Shown: positions 26,694 to 34,119 of the stretch, piece after piece | How the letters are laid out: the number at the start of each line of letters is the position of its first letter | Position numbering within the stretch: the first letter of the stretch is position 1 | Assembly (NCBI GenBank): GCA_002686265.1 | Contig: NZBA01000024.1 | Span: forward strand, 1-64,000 | Length of the DNA stretch: 64,000 nucleotides | DNA from: Planctomycetota bacterium | GTDB taxonomy: Bacteria > Planctomycetota > UBA1135 > GCA-002686595 | Direction of reading: 5' to 3' | Made by a program: the position numbers and the translations under genes | Notes under the pieces: generated by a model | What the model saw: the letters and a program-made list of their open reading frames with translations, nothing else | Told to the model about the DNA's origin: nothing | The model's database searches: none

Positions 26694-28696
26694 CCGCCGC
26701 CCCCCCCGCCGCGAACCAGCCGCAGACGCCCCGCTGGGGCGTGCGTCGCGTGGCGCCCGTGGCGGCGGCCGCGACCGCCGCCTTGGGTTGCACCGGGCTG
26801 CACTGGGTCTCCCTGGCCGCCTCGCGGGTCTCCTTCGACCCGCCCTACCTGGCCCTGTGCGCCGGGCTCTCGTTGGCGGCCAGCGCAGCCCTGGGCGGCC
26901 TTGCGGCGCGGGCGCGCCTGTCGAGCGCCGCCTGCCTGGCGCTCTGGGCGGGTCTGGCCGGCGGCTTGCACGGCGGCCTGCTCGCCGCCGCGGCCATGAC
27001 CCTGGCGGGTGCGGCCGGTGTCTGGGTCGGGCGCGCGGGCGGCGACCGCCCCTACTCGGACGGACTCCTGGTGGGAGGCGGTTTCGCCCTGGCGGTCGGG
27101 GTGGCCCCCGCCCTGGCGGCGCGCCTGGGGGCCAGCGAGTCGGCCAGGCCGTTTCTCGCCGCCCTGGCCTTCCTCGGGCTCTGGGGCGCGGGACGCTGGC
27201 TGGCGGCGCGCCCGGCGCGGCGCCTATCGCAGGTCTCCCTGTTCGTCGCCACCGCCGGGATCCTGGTCGCCATGAGCGTCAGGCCCCTGTGGGATCACGA
27301 GCGCGCGGCGCGCCGCGGCGCGCCTCCCGTCTCGCCAAGGGAGGCGCGCGCCGAGTCCGGCAGGGGGCCGGACATCGTCCTCTTGGTGCTCGACACGGTG
27401 CGCGCCGACCACCTCTCGATCTACGGCTACGAGCGCGAGACGACGCCCGTGTTGGCGGCCCTGCTCGCGCGCCGCGGCGGCGGGCGCGCCCACCCCCTGG
27501 CCTTGTCCAACGGAACCTGGACCGTGCCCTCTCACGCCAGCCTGCTGACGGGCCTGTCGCCCTCCGAGCACGGCGCCCGGCTGGGCAATTCCTCGGGTAC
27601 GGCCTTCGCTCTGCGGGCGGATCTCACCCTGGCGGAGGCGCTGCGCGGCGTGGGCTACCGCACCCTCTCGATCTACGCGAACACCTGGTTGGGGCGCATC
27701 GCCGGAATGGAGCGCGGATTCGACCACTACCGCCAGAGCGGTCAGTTCGGTTCCGCGCCACCGATCGGCGAGCGCCTGCGAGGGCTCCTGCTGCCCTCGG
27801 TGGCCGCCGCCGGCGCCCGCCCCAAGGCCAGCGCCGCCGACGTGAGCGCCAAGCTCCTCGCGGCGCTGGACGCGGCCCGAGGGGGACCGGCTTTCCTCTT
27901 CGCCAACTTCGTAGACGCCCACGCGCCCTACCTCCCGCCGCGCGAGTTCCGGGGGCGCTTCGCTCCCTGGAGCCCGTTCGAGCGACCCGAGCACCTCGCG
28001 CTGGCCCAGAGCGAGGCGGAGAAGCGGCGCCTCGAGGCGCGCTACGACGAGTGCATCGCCGGGCTGGATCGCGATTTGGGGCTCTTCTTCGACGAGCTCG
28101 ATCGCCGTGGACGTCTGGCCGGTGCCTGGATCATCGTCACCTCCGACCACGGCGAGGCCTTCGGCGAGCACGGGGTCACCGAGCACGGCACGACCGTCTA
28201 CGGCGAGGTGACGCACGTGCCTCTGCTGCTGATCCCGCCGGAGGGGGTCGAGCTGGGAGAGCTCGTCGGCGCGGCTTCCCTGGTGGACGTGGCGGCGACG
28301 GTCGCGGCCGTGGCGGGGGCCGAGTGGCCCGGCGGCGGGCGCGACCTACGGCGCGGCGCCGGCGCGGGGGTGCCGCCCACGCTGGTCGAGTTCGACGGCG
28401 ACCCGCACAAGGCGCGGCGCCACGGCGAGCTGGCGCGCTTGCCGGCGCGGGCCCTGGTGGAGGGCACCCTCAAGCTCGTCTCCCATGGTGGCGCGAGCGA
28501 GCTCTACGACCTCGCCGTCGATCCCGGCGAGCGCCGCGACCTGGCCGCCGATCACCCGGACGATGTGCGGCGCTTGGAGTCCCTGCTCGGCGAGTGGGAC
28601 GCGGGCGTGCGCGAAGACGCGGGGTGGACCGGCGCCCTGCCGCCCTCCGAGCTGGAGGCCCTGCGCAAGATGGGCTATCTCGGCGGGGACGACTGA
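26690..28696 (+). CDS. Membrane-anchored sulfatase/alkaline phosphatase-fold enzyme with Thr at the nucleophile position
   Basis: A 668-residue protein with about five N-terminal transmembrane helices (25-200) and an extracytoplasmic sulfatase-fold domain from 225. Metal-binding DIVLLVLDTVRADHLSIYGYE (Asp235 included) and the later SDHGEAFGEHG are clear. The sulfatase signature CxPSR is replaced by TWTVPSHASLLTG, putting Thr278 where the formylglycine-forming Cys/Ser would be. Thr nucleophiles are known in phosphoglycerol and phosphoethanolamine transferases of the same fold, so a transfer or phosphohydrolase role on envelope material is as likely as sulfate-ester hydrolysis. The 3' end overlaps the convergent SGNH gene by 22 bases. 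Confidence 0.85.
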   Translation: MTAAPPAANQPQTPRWGVRRVAPVAAAATAALGCTGLHWVSLAASRVSFDPPYLALCAGLSLAASAALGGLAARARLSSAACLALWAGLAGGLHGGLLAAAAMTLAGAAGVWVGRAGGDRPYSDGLLVGGGFALAVGVAPALAARLGASESARPFLAALAFLGLWGAGRWLAARPARRLSQVSLFVATAGILVAMSVRPLWDHERAARRGAPPVSPREARAESGRGPDIVLLVLDTVRADHLSIYGYERETTPVLAALLARRGGGRAHPLALSNGTWTVPSHASLLTGLSPSEHGARLGNSSGTAFALRADLTLAEALRGVGYRTLSIYANTWLGRIAGMERGFDHYRQSGQFGSAPPIGERLRGLLLPSVAAAGARPKASAADVSAKLLAALDAARGGPAFLFANFVDAHAPYLPPREFRGRFAPWSPFERPEHLALAQSEAEKRRLEARYDECIAGLDRDLGLFFDELDRRGRLAGAWIIVTSDHGEAFGEHGVTEHGTTVYGEVTHVPLLLIPPEGVELGELVGAASLVDVAATVAAVAGAEWPGGGRDLRRGAGAGVPPTLVEFDGDPHKARRHGELARLPARALVEGTLKLVSHGGASELYDLAVDPGERRDLAADHPDDVRRLESLLGEWDAGVREDAGWTGALPPSELEALRKMGYLGGDD

Positions 28697-29724
28697 GCGG
28701 CGCCGCCGCCGAGGCCGAGGGTCGCCAGGAGGGGAGCGAGGGCGTCGGCGACGGCGCTGTGCCCCGCGGGGGTGAGGTGGCCGTCGAGGGGCCAGAAGGC
28801 GCGGTCCGCGCCGACCGCCCGCAGGGCCGTGGTGGGGTCGAGGACCTCGACCTCGAGACCTGCGAGCAGGGCTCGCGCGCGGGTGACGGGCAGGGCGGGG
28901 TCGTGGTTGGGATCCGCGCTCGCCTCGTCGCGCACCGTGTGCTCGGGGGGCAGGATGCAGATCGTCAGTGGCACCGCGTGCGAGCTGCAGAGCTCGACGA
29001 TGGCGGCCATGGTCTCCCCGAAGTGCACGCCCGCGCGGCTGAGGAAGGGCTCCTTCCAGGCCGCGATGCTGAACAGCTCGCGCGCGACCCGATCCTGGCG
29101 CGAGGGACGCAGGCGGTGCCAGGCCTTCGACGCCAGGCGGTAGAAGTGGGAGTTTCGTTTGACGTGGTCCCTGAGGCGCACGCGTCCGGTGGTCTTTCCG
29201 GCGTGCGGGTCCACGGGCTTGTCCCAGAGCGTGTCCTGGAAGTCGTTGCCGAGGTAGGGGGCGAGGAGCACCGCCCGCGGCAGCGGCCCGTCGGCGAAGC
29301 GATGCTCGAGCAGCATCAGGTACTGTCGCGGCCCGTAGCCCGGTACGCCGCAGTTCATGAAGGCGGGCTCGCCGCCGCCGGCTGCGTCGAGGAGGCCGAC
29401 GAAGGTCTGTTCATGGTCTACGCCGTTGCCGAAGGTGAAGGAGTCGCCCATGACCAGGACGCGTCCGCCGGCCGGGGCGCGGCGGCGCGACTCGGGCGCT
29501 GCCGAGCGGTGACCCTCGCCGTCGCTGTAGATCGTCCAGGCCGACTCGCCGGTGTCGACGAAGTTGTCCAGGTCCACGTCCACGGCGTAGATCGGCAGCT
29601 CGGGGTGGGTGCGGTAGATCGCCAGCCAGCTCGCGGCCTGTGGTTGGACGAAGCGCACGACCAGCTCGGCGGCGAGCAGGGCGAGCAGCAGGGTGGCGCA
29701 GGAGAGGACGAGCTTTCGCACCAT
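28675..29724 (-). CDS. Membrane-anchored SGNH/GDSL hydrolase
   Basis: A 349-residue protein with an N-terminal membrane anchor (residues 6-24) and an extracytoplasmic SGNH domain. The catalytic blocks are VMGDSFTFGNG (Ser in GDS), NCGVPGYGP, LGNDF and DGHLTPAGH (late His). Such proteins act as esterases or as O-acyltransferases on glycans. The ATG lies 8 bases from the shared promoter palindrome at 29730-29740, suggesting a leaderless transcript, and only 19 bases separate it from the divergent kinase start. The neighbourhood (sulfatase-fold enzyme, MBOAT-SGNH fusion) points to envelope polymer modification. Confidence 0.85.
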   Translation of the reverse strand: MVRKLVLSCATLLLALLAAELVVRFVQPQAASWLAIYRTHPELPIYAVDVDLDNFVDTGESAWTIYSDGEGHRSAAPESRRRAPAGGRVLVMGDSFTFGNGVDHEQTFVGLLDAAGGGEPAFMNCGVPGYGPRQYLMLLEHRFADGPLPRAVLLAPYLGNDFQDTLWDKPVDPHAGKTTGRVRLRDHVKRNSHFYRLASKAWHRLRPSRQDRVARELFSIAAWKEPFLSRAGVHFGETMAAIVELCSSHAVPLTICILPPEHTVRDEASADPNHDPALPVTRARALLAGLEVEVLDPTTALRAVGADRAFWPLDGHLTPAGHSAVADALAPLLATLGLGGGAAQSSPPR

Positions 29725-29729
29725 GGTCG

Positions 29730-29740
29730 GCTATCCTAGC
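29730..29740. promoter_or_regulatory. Palindromic bidirectional -10 element GCTATCCTAGC
   Basis: The 11 bases read GCTATCCT on the plus strand and GCTAGGAT on the minus strand, each matching GNTANNNT. The plus start codon (29744) lies 6 bases beyond the plus box and the minus start (29724) 8 bases beyond the minus box. The whole divergent gap is 19 bases, so there is no room for leaders or ribosome binding sites. Both transcripts are predicted to be leaderless. Confidence 0.5.
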
Positions 29741-29743
29741 GGA

Positions 29744-30703
29744 ATGACGCGCGAGGGAACCGATGGGAACGGAGCGAGTAACGGTGGTTGGAACGCGCAC
29801 CTCGCCGCTGATTTGACCGACCTGCTCGGCGCCCCGCCGATGGCGCTCGAGGATCAGGGCACGGGGCTGGACGCCCCCGACAGCACCCTCAAGTTGCTCG
29901 TGCGCGGCGGCGACGGTGCGCCGGCGGCCTTCGCGCTCTGCTCGGCGGCGGCCGCTCCACGGATGGTCGCGCGGGCGTGCGAGCGCGCGCGCGTGGCGCG
30001 CGCGGCCCTGGGCGAGGACTTGGGGAGCGTCATCATAGACCCCCTCCGCGAGGGAGATCGACAGGGACGAACGTGGTGCATCCTGCCGCTCCTGCGGACC
30101 CTCTCCGCCTCGCGCTTGATCTCGCTGTTCGAAAGGCGGCGCCTGGGGCCGGCCCTGTTCGCCTGGCTGCGGGCCGCCACGGCGCGGACCTTGCACGAGC
30201 CGGACGAGGAGGAGGTGGCGCGCGAGTTTCGGGTTCCCCTGGCCTTTCTGGCCGCCATGGAGGCTGCTCCCGTCGCTGTGCGGAGAGCGGGGGAAGCGGC
30301 CCTGGCGGGCCTCGAGACCGGGCGCTGGGAGCCGCGCCAGGTTCTGAGCCACAACGACCTGTGGCTCGGCAACGTCCTGATCGACTCGCGCCCCCAGAGC
30401 CCGCGAGCCGACCGGCGGTGGGCCGAGCGCTTCGTCCTGATCGATTGGCCCGGATCGCGGGTGCGCGGCCACCCGCTCTACGACCTGCTGCGCCTCTCCG
30501 ATTCCCTGAGAGTGGGGCGGCGCACCCTGCGCGCCGAGGTCGAGGCCCACGCGGCCCTACTGGGCTGCTCCGCGAGCGGAGCCCGCCAGCACCTCGTCGC
30601 GGCCCTGGCCTACCAGGCGGCGCATCTCGAACACTGCCCCGAGGAGGTCTTCGCCCGGGTCAGTACCGCTTGTCTGGAGCGATTGGGCGCCCTGGGATGT
30701 TGA
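29744..30703 (+). CDS. APH/choline-kinase-fold phosphotransferase
   Basis: A 319-residue cytoplasmic protein from ATG 29744. The C-terminal lobe carries the aminoglycoside-phosphotransferase-type catalytic loop LSHNDLWLGNVL (His-Asn-Asp with downstream Asn) and the metal-binding FVLIDWPGSR, then PLYDLLRL. The N-terminal lobe is poorly conserved and no clear ATP-binding lysine is seen. Family members phosphorylate small hydroxylated substrates such as aminoglycosides, choline, sugars or homoserine. Here the first of a plus-strand row with the prolyl-carrier dehydrogenase and MBOAT genes, it could phosphorylate a sugar or acceptor for the surface polymer, but that is only context. Confidence 0.8.
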   Translation: MTREGTDGNGASNGGWNAHLAADLTDLLGAPPMALEDQGTGLDAPDSTLKLLVRGGDGAPAAFALCSAAAAPRMVARACERARVARAALGEDLGSVIIDPLREGDRQGRTWCILPLLRTLSASRLISLFERRRLGPALFAWLRAATARTLHEPDEEEVAREFRVPLAFLAAMEAAPVAVRRAGEAALAGLETGRWEPRQVLSHNDLWLGNVLIDSRPQSPRADRRWAERFVLIDWPGSRVRGHPLYDLLRLSDSLRVGRRTLRAEVEAHAALLGCSASGARQHLVAALAYQAAHLEHCPEEVFARVSTACLERLGALGC

Positions 30704-30760
30704 GCGGCGGTCGGCTCGCGCGGGTACACTTCCGCGCGGGGCACGGGCCTCCGATCGCCG

Positions 30761-31906
30761 ATGGACTTCTCTTGGACCCCCGAACAGGCCCAGCTGCGTT
30801 CGGCCGTGGCCGAGATGGCCGAGGGCGAGCTCAACGAGGGCCTCGCGGAGCGTGACAAGCGCGGCGAGTTCTCCCGCGAGGGATGGCGGCGCTGCGCCGA
30901 GATGGGGATCCACGGCCTGCCCGTGCCCGAGGAATACGGCGGCGCGAGCGCGGGTGCCCTGACCACCGTGGGCGTGCTCGAGCGCCTCGGCTACGGCTGC
31001 AAGGACAACGGCCTGGTCTTCTCGATCAACGCCCACATGTGGACCCTCGAGATTCCGCTCTTGGCCTTCGGCAGCGAGGAACAGAAGAGGCGCTTCTTGC
31101 CCGGGCTGTGCTCGGGCGCGCTGATCGGCGGTAACGCCATGTCCGAGCCGGACTCGGGCTCCGACGCCTACAGCCTGCAGACGACGGCCGTGCTTCGCGG
31201 GGATCGCTACGTGTTGAACGGCAACAAAGTCTTCGTCACCAACGCGCCGATCGCAGACCTGCTCTTGGTCTTCGCCAACGTGGACCCCGAGCGCAGGCCG
31301 AGCGGGGTGACCGGGTTCCTCCTCGAGCGCGATACGCCGGGGCTGACCCTCACGCGCCACGTCGAGAAAATGGGCCTCAAGACCTCGCCGATGGGGGAGC
31401 TGTTCCTCGACGACTGCGAGGTTCCCGCCCGGATGCGCCTGGGCAAGGAGGGCGCGGGGCAGAACCTGTTCACTCACTCGATGACCTGGGAACGCAGCTG
31501 CATCCTGGCCGGCGCGGTGGGAACCATGGAGCGCCTGCTGGAGACCTGCGTGGCCTACGCGAAGGGACGCAGGCAGTTCGGCCAGCAGATCGGGAAGTTC
31601 CAACTCGTCGCCACCAAGTTGGTGGACATGAAGGCCCGTCTGGAGACTTCGCGCGCCCTGCTCTACAAGGCGGCCTGGTTGAGGGATCAAGGACGGAGCA
31701 TCTTTCTGGAGGCTGCCATGGCGAAGCTGCAGATCAGCGAGTCGTGGGTGCAGAGCGCCCAGGACGCCGTCGCGATCCACGGCGGCTATGGGTACATGTG
31801 CGAGTACGAGGTCGAGCGCGAGTTGCGGGACGCCCTCGGCAGCCGGCTCTACTCAGGGACTTCGGAGATCCAGCGCTCGATCATCGCGGCGCTGATGGGC
31901 CTCTAG
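30761..31906 (+). CDS. Acyl-CoA dehydrogenase family, likely prolyl-carrier-protein dehydrogenase (PltE-like)
   Basis: A 381-residue flavoprotein with all acyl-CoA dehydrogenase blocks: GNAMSEPDSGSDAYSLQT (FAD/substrate), RRQFGQQIGKFQ (269-280) and IHGGYGYMCEYEVER. At the position of the usual catalytic Glu (Y-E-G-T) it has Ser365 (YSGTSEIQ); instead Glu244 in the MTWERSCILAGAVG helix matches the isovaleryl-CoA dehydrogenase placement. The next two genes encode a free carrier protein and a proline-type adenylation enzyme, the exact partner set of PltE/RedW-type enzymes that oxidise prolyl-S-carrier to pyrrole-2-carboxyl-S-carrier. Gene order and residues support this; substrate is inferred. 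A GC-rich imperfect hairpin follows the stop. Confidence 0.82.
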   Translation: MDFSWTPEQAQLRSAVAEMAEGELNEGLAERDKRGEFSREGWRRCAEMGIHGLPVPEEYGGASAGALTTVGVLERLGYGCKDNGLVFSINAHMWTLEIPLLAFGSEEQKRRFLPGLCSGALIGGNAMSEPDSGSDAYSLQTTAVLRGDRYVLNGNKVFVTNAPIADLLLVFANVDPERRPSGVTGFLLERDTPGLTLTRHVEKMGLKTSPMGELFLDDCEVPARMRLGKEGAGQNLFTHSMTWERSCILAGAVGTMERLLETCVAYAKGRRQFGQQIGKFQLVATKLVDMKARLETSRALLYKAAWLRDQGRSIFLEAAMAKLQISESWVQSAQDAVAIHGGYGYMCEYEVERELRDALGSRLYSGTSEIQRSIIAALMGL

Positions 31907-31995
31907 CAGCCCGCCCTCCGGAGAGGGGGCGCGGCAAGCCTCGCGCGCCGGCTCGATCGGCCCGCAGCCTCACAGCCCCCAGTTTCGCCGGAAGT

Positions 31996-32003
31996 GCTAT
32001 ACT
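31996..32003 (+). promoter_or_regulatory. -10-like box upstream of the carrier protein gene
   Basis: GCTATACT fits GNTANNNT, 166 bases before the ATG at 32170 within the 263-base gap after the dehydrogenase gene. It would give the carrier, adenylation and downstream genes their own promoter with a long leader. Confidence 0.35.
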
Positions 32004-32099
32004 GCGGCGTCTGCTCGCAGGCCGAATAGAGCCGTAACGCGTCCCCAGGGGGCATCCTCGGCCCGGATTCTGCCCAGGCGCTTCTCCCATCGATCTCAT

Positions 32100-32120
32100 C
32101 GCGGCCGCCCGCGGGCCGCG
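32100..32120 (+). other. Hairpin in the leader of the carrier protein gene
   Basis: CGCGGCC (32100-32106) and GGCCGCG (32114-32120) form a perfect 7-bp stem with a 7-base loop, 49 bases before the ATG. It could affect translation or be a terminator for the upstream gene; no known riboswitch is recognised. Confidence 0.35.
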
Positions 32121-32169
32121 GCGCTATCCGAAACAGAGCGCTTCCACACAACCAGAGAGCACTTCCAAG

Positions 32170-32424
32170 ATGGTCCCCAAGGAGCAAGTACAAGCCAGTG
32201 TCAAGCAGTTCATCCTGTCCGAGTTCCTGCCGGGAGAGGACGCGGGCGAACTCGAGACCACCACACCTCTCGTCAGCGCCGGCATCCTCGATTCGATCGC
32301 GACCCTCAAGCTGGTCACCTTCCTCGAGGAGCAGTTCAGCGTTCAGATCGATGCCCACGAGGCCGACGTAGACCATCTGAACACGGTCGAGGACATCTCG
32401 AACCTGGTGCTCTCCAAGCTCTGA
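32170..32424 (+). CDS. Stand-alone acyl/peptidyl carrier protein (PltL/DltC-like)
   Basis: An 84-residue carrier protein. The phosphopantetheine attachment serine is Ser42 in GILDSIATLKLV, a carrier pattern of the LDS type also found in DltC and PltL relatives. It begins MVPKEQVQASVKQF and ends SNLVLSKL, a complete four-helix domain without fused partners. The adenylation gene begins 16 bases after its stop, so this carrier is almost certainly its cognate acceptor. No phosphopantetheinyl transferase is in the window. Confidence 0.92.
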   Translation: MVPKEQVQASVKQFILSEFLPGEDAGELETTTPLVSAGILDSIATLKLVTFLEEQFSVQIDAHEADVDHLNTVEDISNLVLSKL

Positions 32425-32440
32425 TCGCGCCCGGCGGCGG

Positions 32441-34000
32441 ATGAACCTGCACGCCTATCTCGCGGCCGCGGCGCGCGCGCGGCCCGAGCACGCGGCTGTT
32501 GTCGCGCCTGGGAAGGGCGAGCTCGACTACCGCGCCCTCGACGATCTCTCCGACCGCCTGCGCGACCGCCTGGTCGCACTGGGCGTCGCCCCCGGGGACC
32601 GGGTCGGTCTGTGCCTGCGCAAGTCCGTCGACTCCCTCGCGGCGCTCTACGGCGTGCTGAAGTGCGGCGCGGCGTACGTTCCCATCGACGCGACGGCCCC
32701 CGCCCGACGCAACGCGTTCATCCTGGGCGACTGCGGCGTGCGGGCCGTGCTGGTCGAGGCGGGCCTGGCGCCTGCCCTGCTCGAGGCCCTCGACGCGGGG
32801 GCCGCGCGAACGCCGGCGCTGTTGCTGGAGGGCGTGGGCAAGGGCGACGGCCTGGCGGCGGCCCTCGACGCGATCGACCGCGCCTTGCCGGCGGAGCCCA
32901 CGCCCACGGTCGAGCGGGAGGACGACGACCTCGCGTACATCCTCTACACCTCGGGCTCGACCGGGAATCCCAAGGGTGTCGGAATCACCCACGGCAACGC
33001 GACGAGCTTCGTGGAGTGGGCCCACGGGGCGATCGGGACCGGGGCCGAGGACCGGTTCTCCTCCCACGCGCCCTTCCATTTCGATCTGTCGATCTTCGAC
33101 CTCTACGTGGCGGCCAAGAGCGCTGCGACCCTGGTGTTGGTCTCTGAGGAGGTCGGCAAGGAACCGCTCGGCCTCGCTCGGCTGATCGCCGAGGAACGCA
33201 TCAGCGTCTGGTACTCGACGCCCTCGGTGCTGAGCCTGCTCGCGCAGTACGGCAAGCTCGAAACCCACGATCTCTCGAACCTGCGCATCGTGCTCTTCGC
33301 GGGCGAGGTCTTCCCGATCGTGCACCTCGCGGTTCTGAAGGACCTGCTTCCCGCGCCGGTCTACTACAACCTCTACGGGCCGACGGAAACGAACGTCTGC
33401 ACCTACTACCGCATCCCCGAGCGCGTGCCGCCCGAGCGCCGTGACCCTTACCCGATCGGCGTCGTCTGCGAGCACCTCGCCGCGCGTGTCGTGGACGAGA
33501 GCGGCGCGGAGGTCGAGGTGGGGGGAGAGGGCGAGCTGTGCATCCGCGGCCCGGCGGTGACGCGCGGCTACTGGGGCCTGGAGGAGCTGACGGCGGCCAG
33601 CCTGTTGGCTGACGACGACGGCGGAGTCTGGTACCGGACGGGCGACCTGGTCGTCGAGGAGGAGGACGGGAACTACCGCTTCGTCGGGCGGGGGGACCGC
33701 ATGGTCAAGAAACGCGGCTTTCGGGTCGAGCTGGGCGAGATCGAGGCTTGCCTCTACCGTCACTCCGAGGTGCGGGAGGTCGCTGTGGTGGCCCTCGAAG
33801 ACCCCGACGGCGTGCGCGTGCGCGCCCACCTCGCGACCGACGACGGTGGGCGGATCTCGCTGATCAAGCTCAAGACCTTCTGCTCCGAGCACCTGCCGCT
33901 CTACATGGTTCCCGACGCCTTCGCCTTCCACGAGGCTCTGCCCAAGACCTCCACCGACAAGATCGACTACCAGGCCCTGTTGGGAGACGGCCGCTCCTGA
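32441..34000 (+). CDS. Stand-alone amino-acid adenylation enzyme, proline-type code (PltF/RedM-like; DltA-like role)
   Basis: A 519-residue AMP-forming ligase. ATP-binding YTSGSTGNPKG (169-179), LYGPTETNVC (311-320), YRTGDL (398-403), GRGDRMVKKRGFRVELGEIE and terminal STDKIDY (Lys507) are all present. Aligning to the GrsA core motifs gives specificity residues D215, L216, F219, then Y, L, A, L, V, C and K: DLFYLALVCK. I recall DLLYLALVCK as the proline code of pyrrole-pathway enzymes such as PltF, one residue different. The enzyme should load proline onto the carrier 16 bases upstream, for oxidation by the dehydrogenase. Functional parallel to DltA, which loads D-alanine on DltC for surface transfer, is inferred from the MBOAT gene downstream. 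Confidence 0.9.
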   Translation: MNLHAYLAAAARARPEHAAVVAPGKGELDYRALDDLSDRLRDRLVALGVAPGDRVGLCLRKSVDSLAALYGVLKCGAAYVPIDATAPARRNAFILGDCGVRAVLVEAGLAPALLEALDAGAARTPALLLEGVGKGDGLAAALDAIDRALPAEPTPTVEREDDDLAYILYTSGSTGNPKGVGITHGNATSFVEWAHGAIGTGAEDRFSSHAPFHFDLSIFDLYVAAKSAATLVLVSEEVGKEPLGLARLIAEERISVWYSTPSVLSLLAQYGKLETHDLSNLRIVLFAGEVFPIVHLAVLKDLLPAPVYYNLYGPTETNVCTYYRIPERVPPERRDPYPIGVVCEHLAARVVDESGAEVEVGGEGELCIRGPAVTRGYWGLEELTAASLLADDDGGVWYRTGDLVVEEEDGNYRFVGRGDRMVKKRGFRVELGEIEACLYRHSEVREVAVVALEDPDGVRVRAHLATDDGGRISLIKLKTFCSEHLPLYMVPDAFAFHEALPKTSTDKIDYQALLGDGRS

Positions 34001-34033
34001 GCGCTCCAGTTCTACCGGTGCGTCGTCGTTCGG

Positions 34034-34041
34034 GTTAGGAT
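34034..34041 (+). promoter_or_regulatory. -10-like box upstream of the MBOAT-SGNH gene
   Basis: GTTAGGAT fits GNTANNNT, 78 bases before ATG 34120 in the 119-base gap after the adenylation gene. Confidence 0.35.
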
Positions 34042-34119
34042 CTTGCACTCAACGCACGCACCGGCGTTTCTCCGCTCGCGACTTCCCCCCGGCTGTACTC
34101 GCCCACTCCAGCTCCCGTC

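Noticed and set aside
26788-29739. 983-codon plus-strand frame across the sulfatase-fold and SGNH genes
   Set aside because: Arg/Gly/Pro-rich shadow; both underlying genes have conserved catalytic motifs in other frames.
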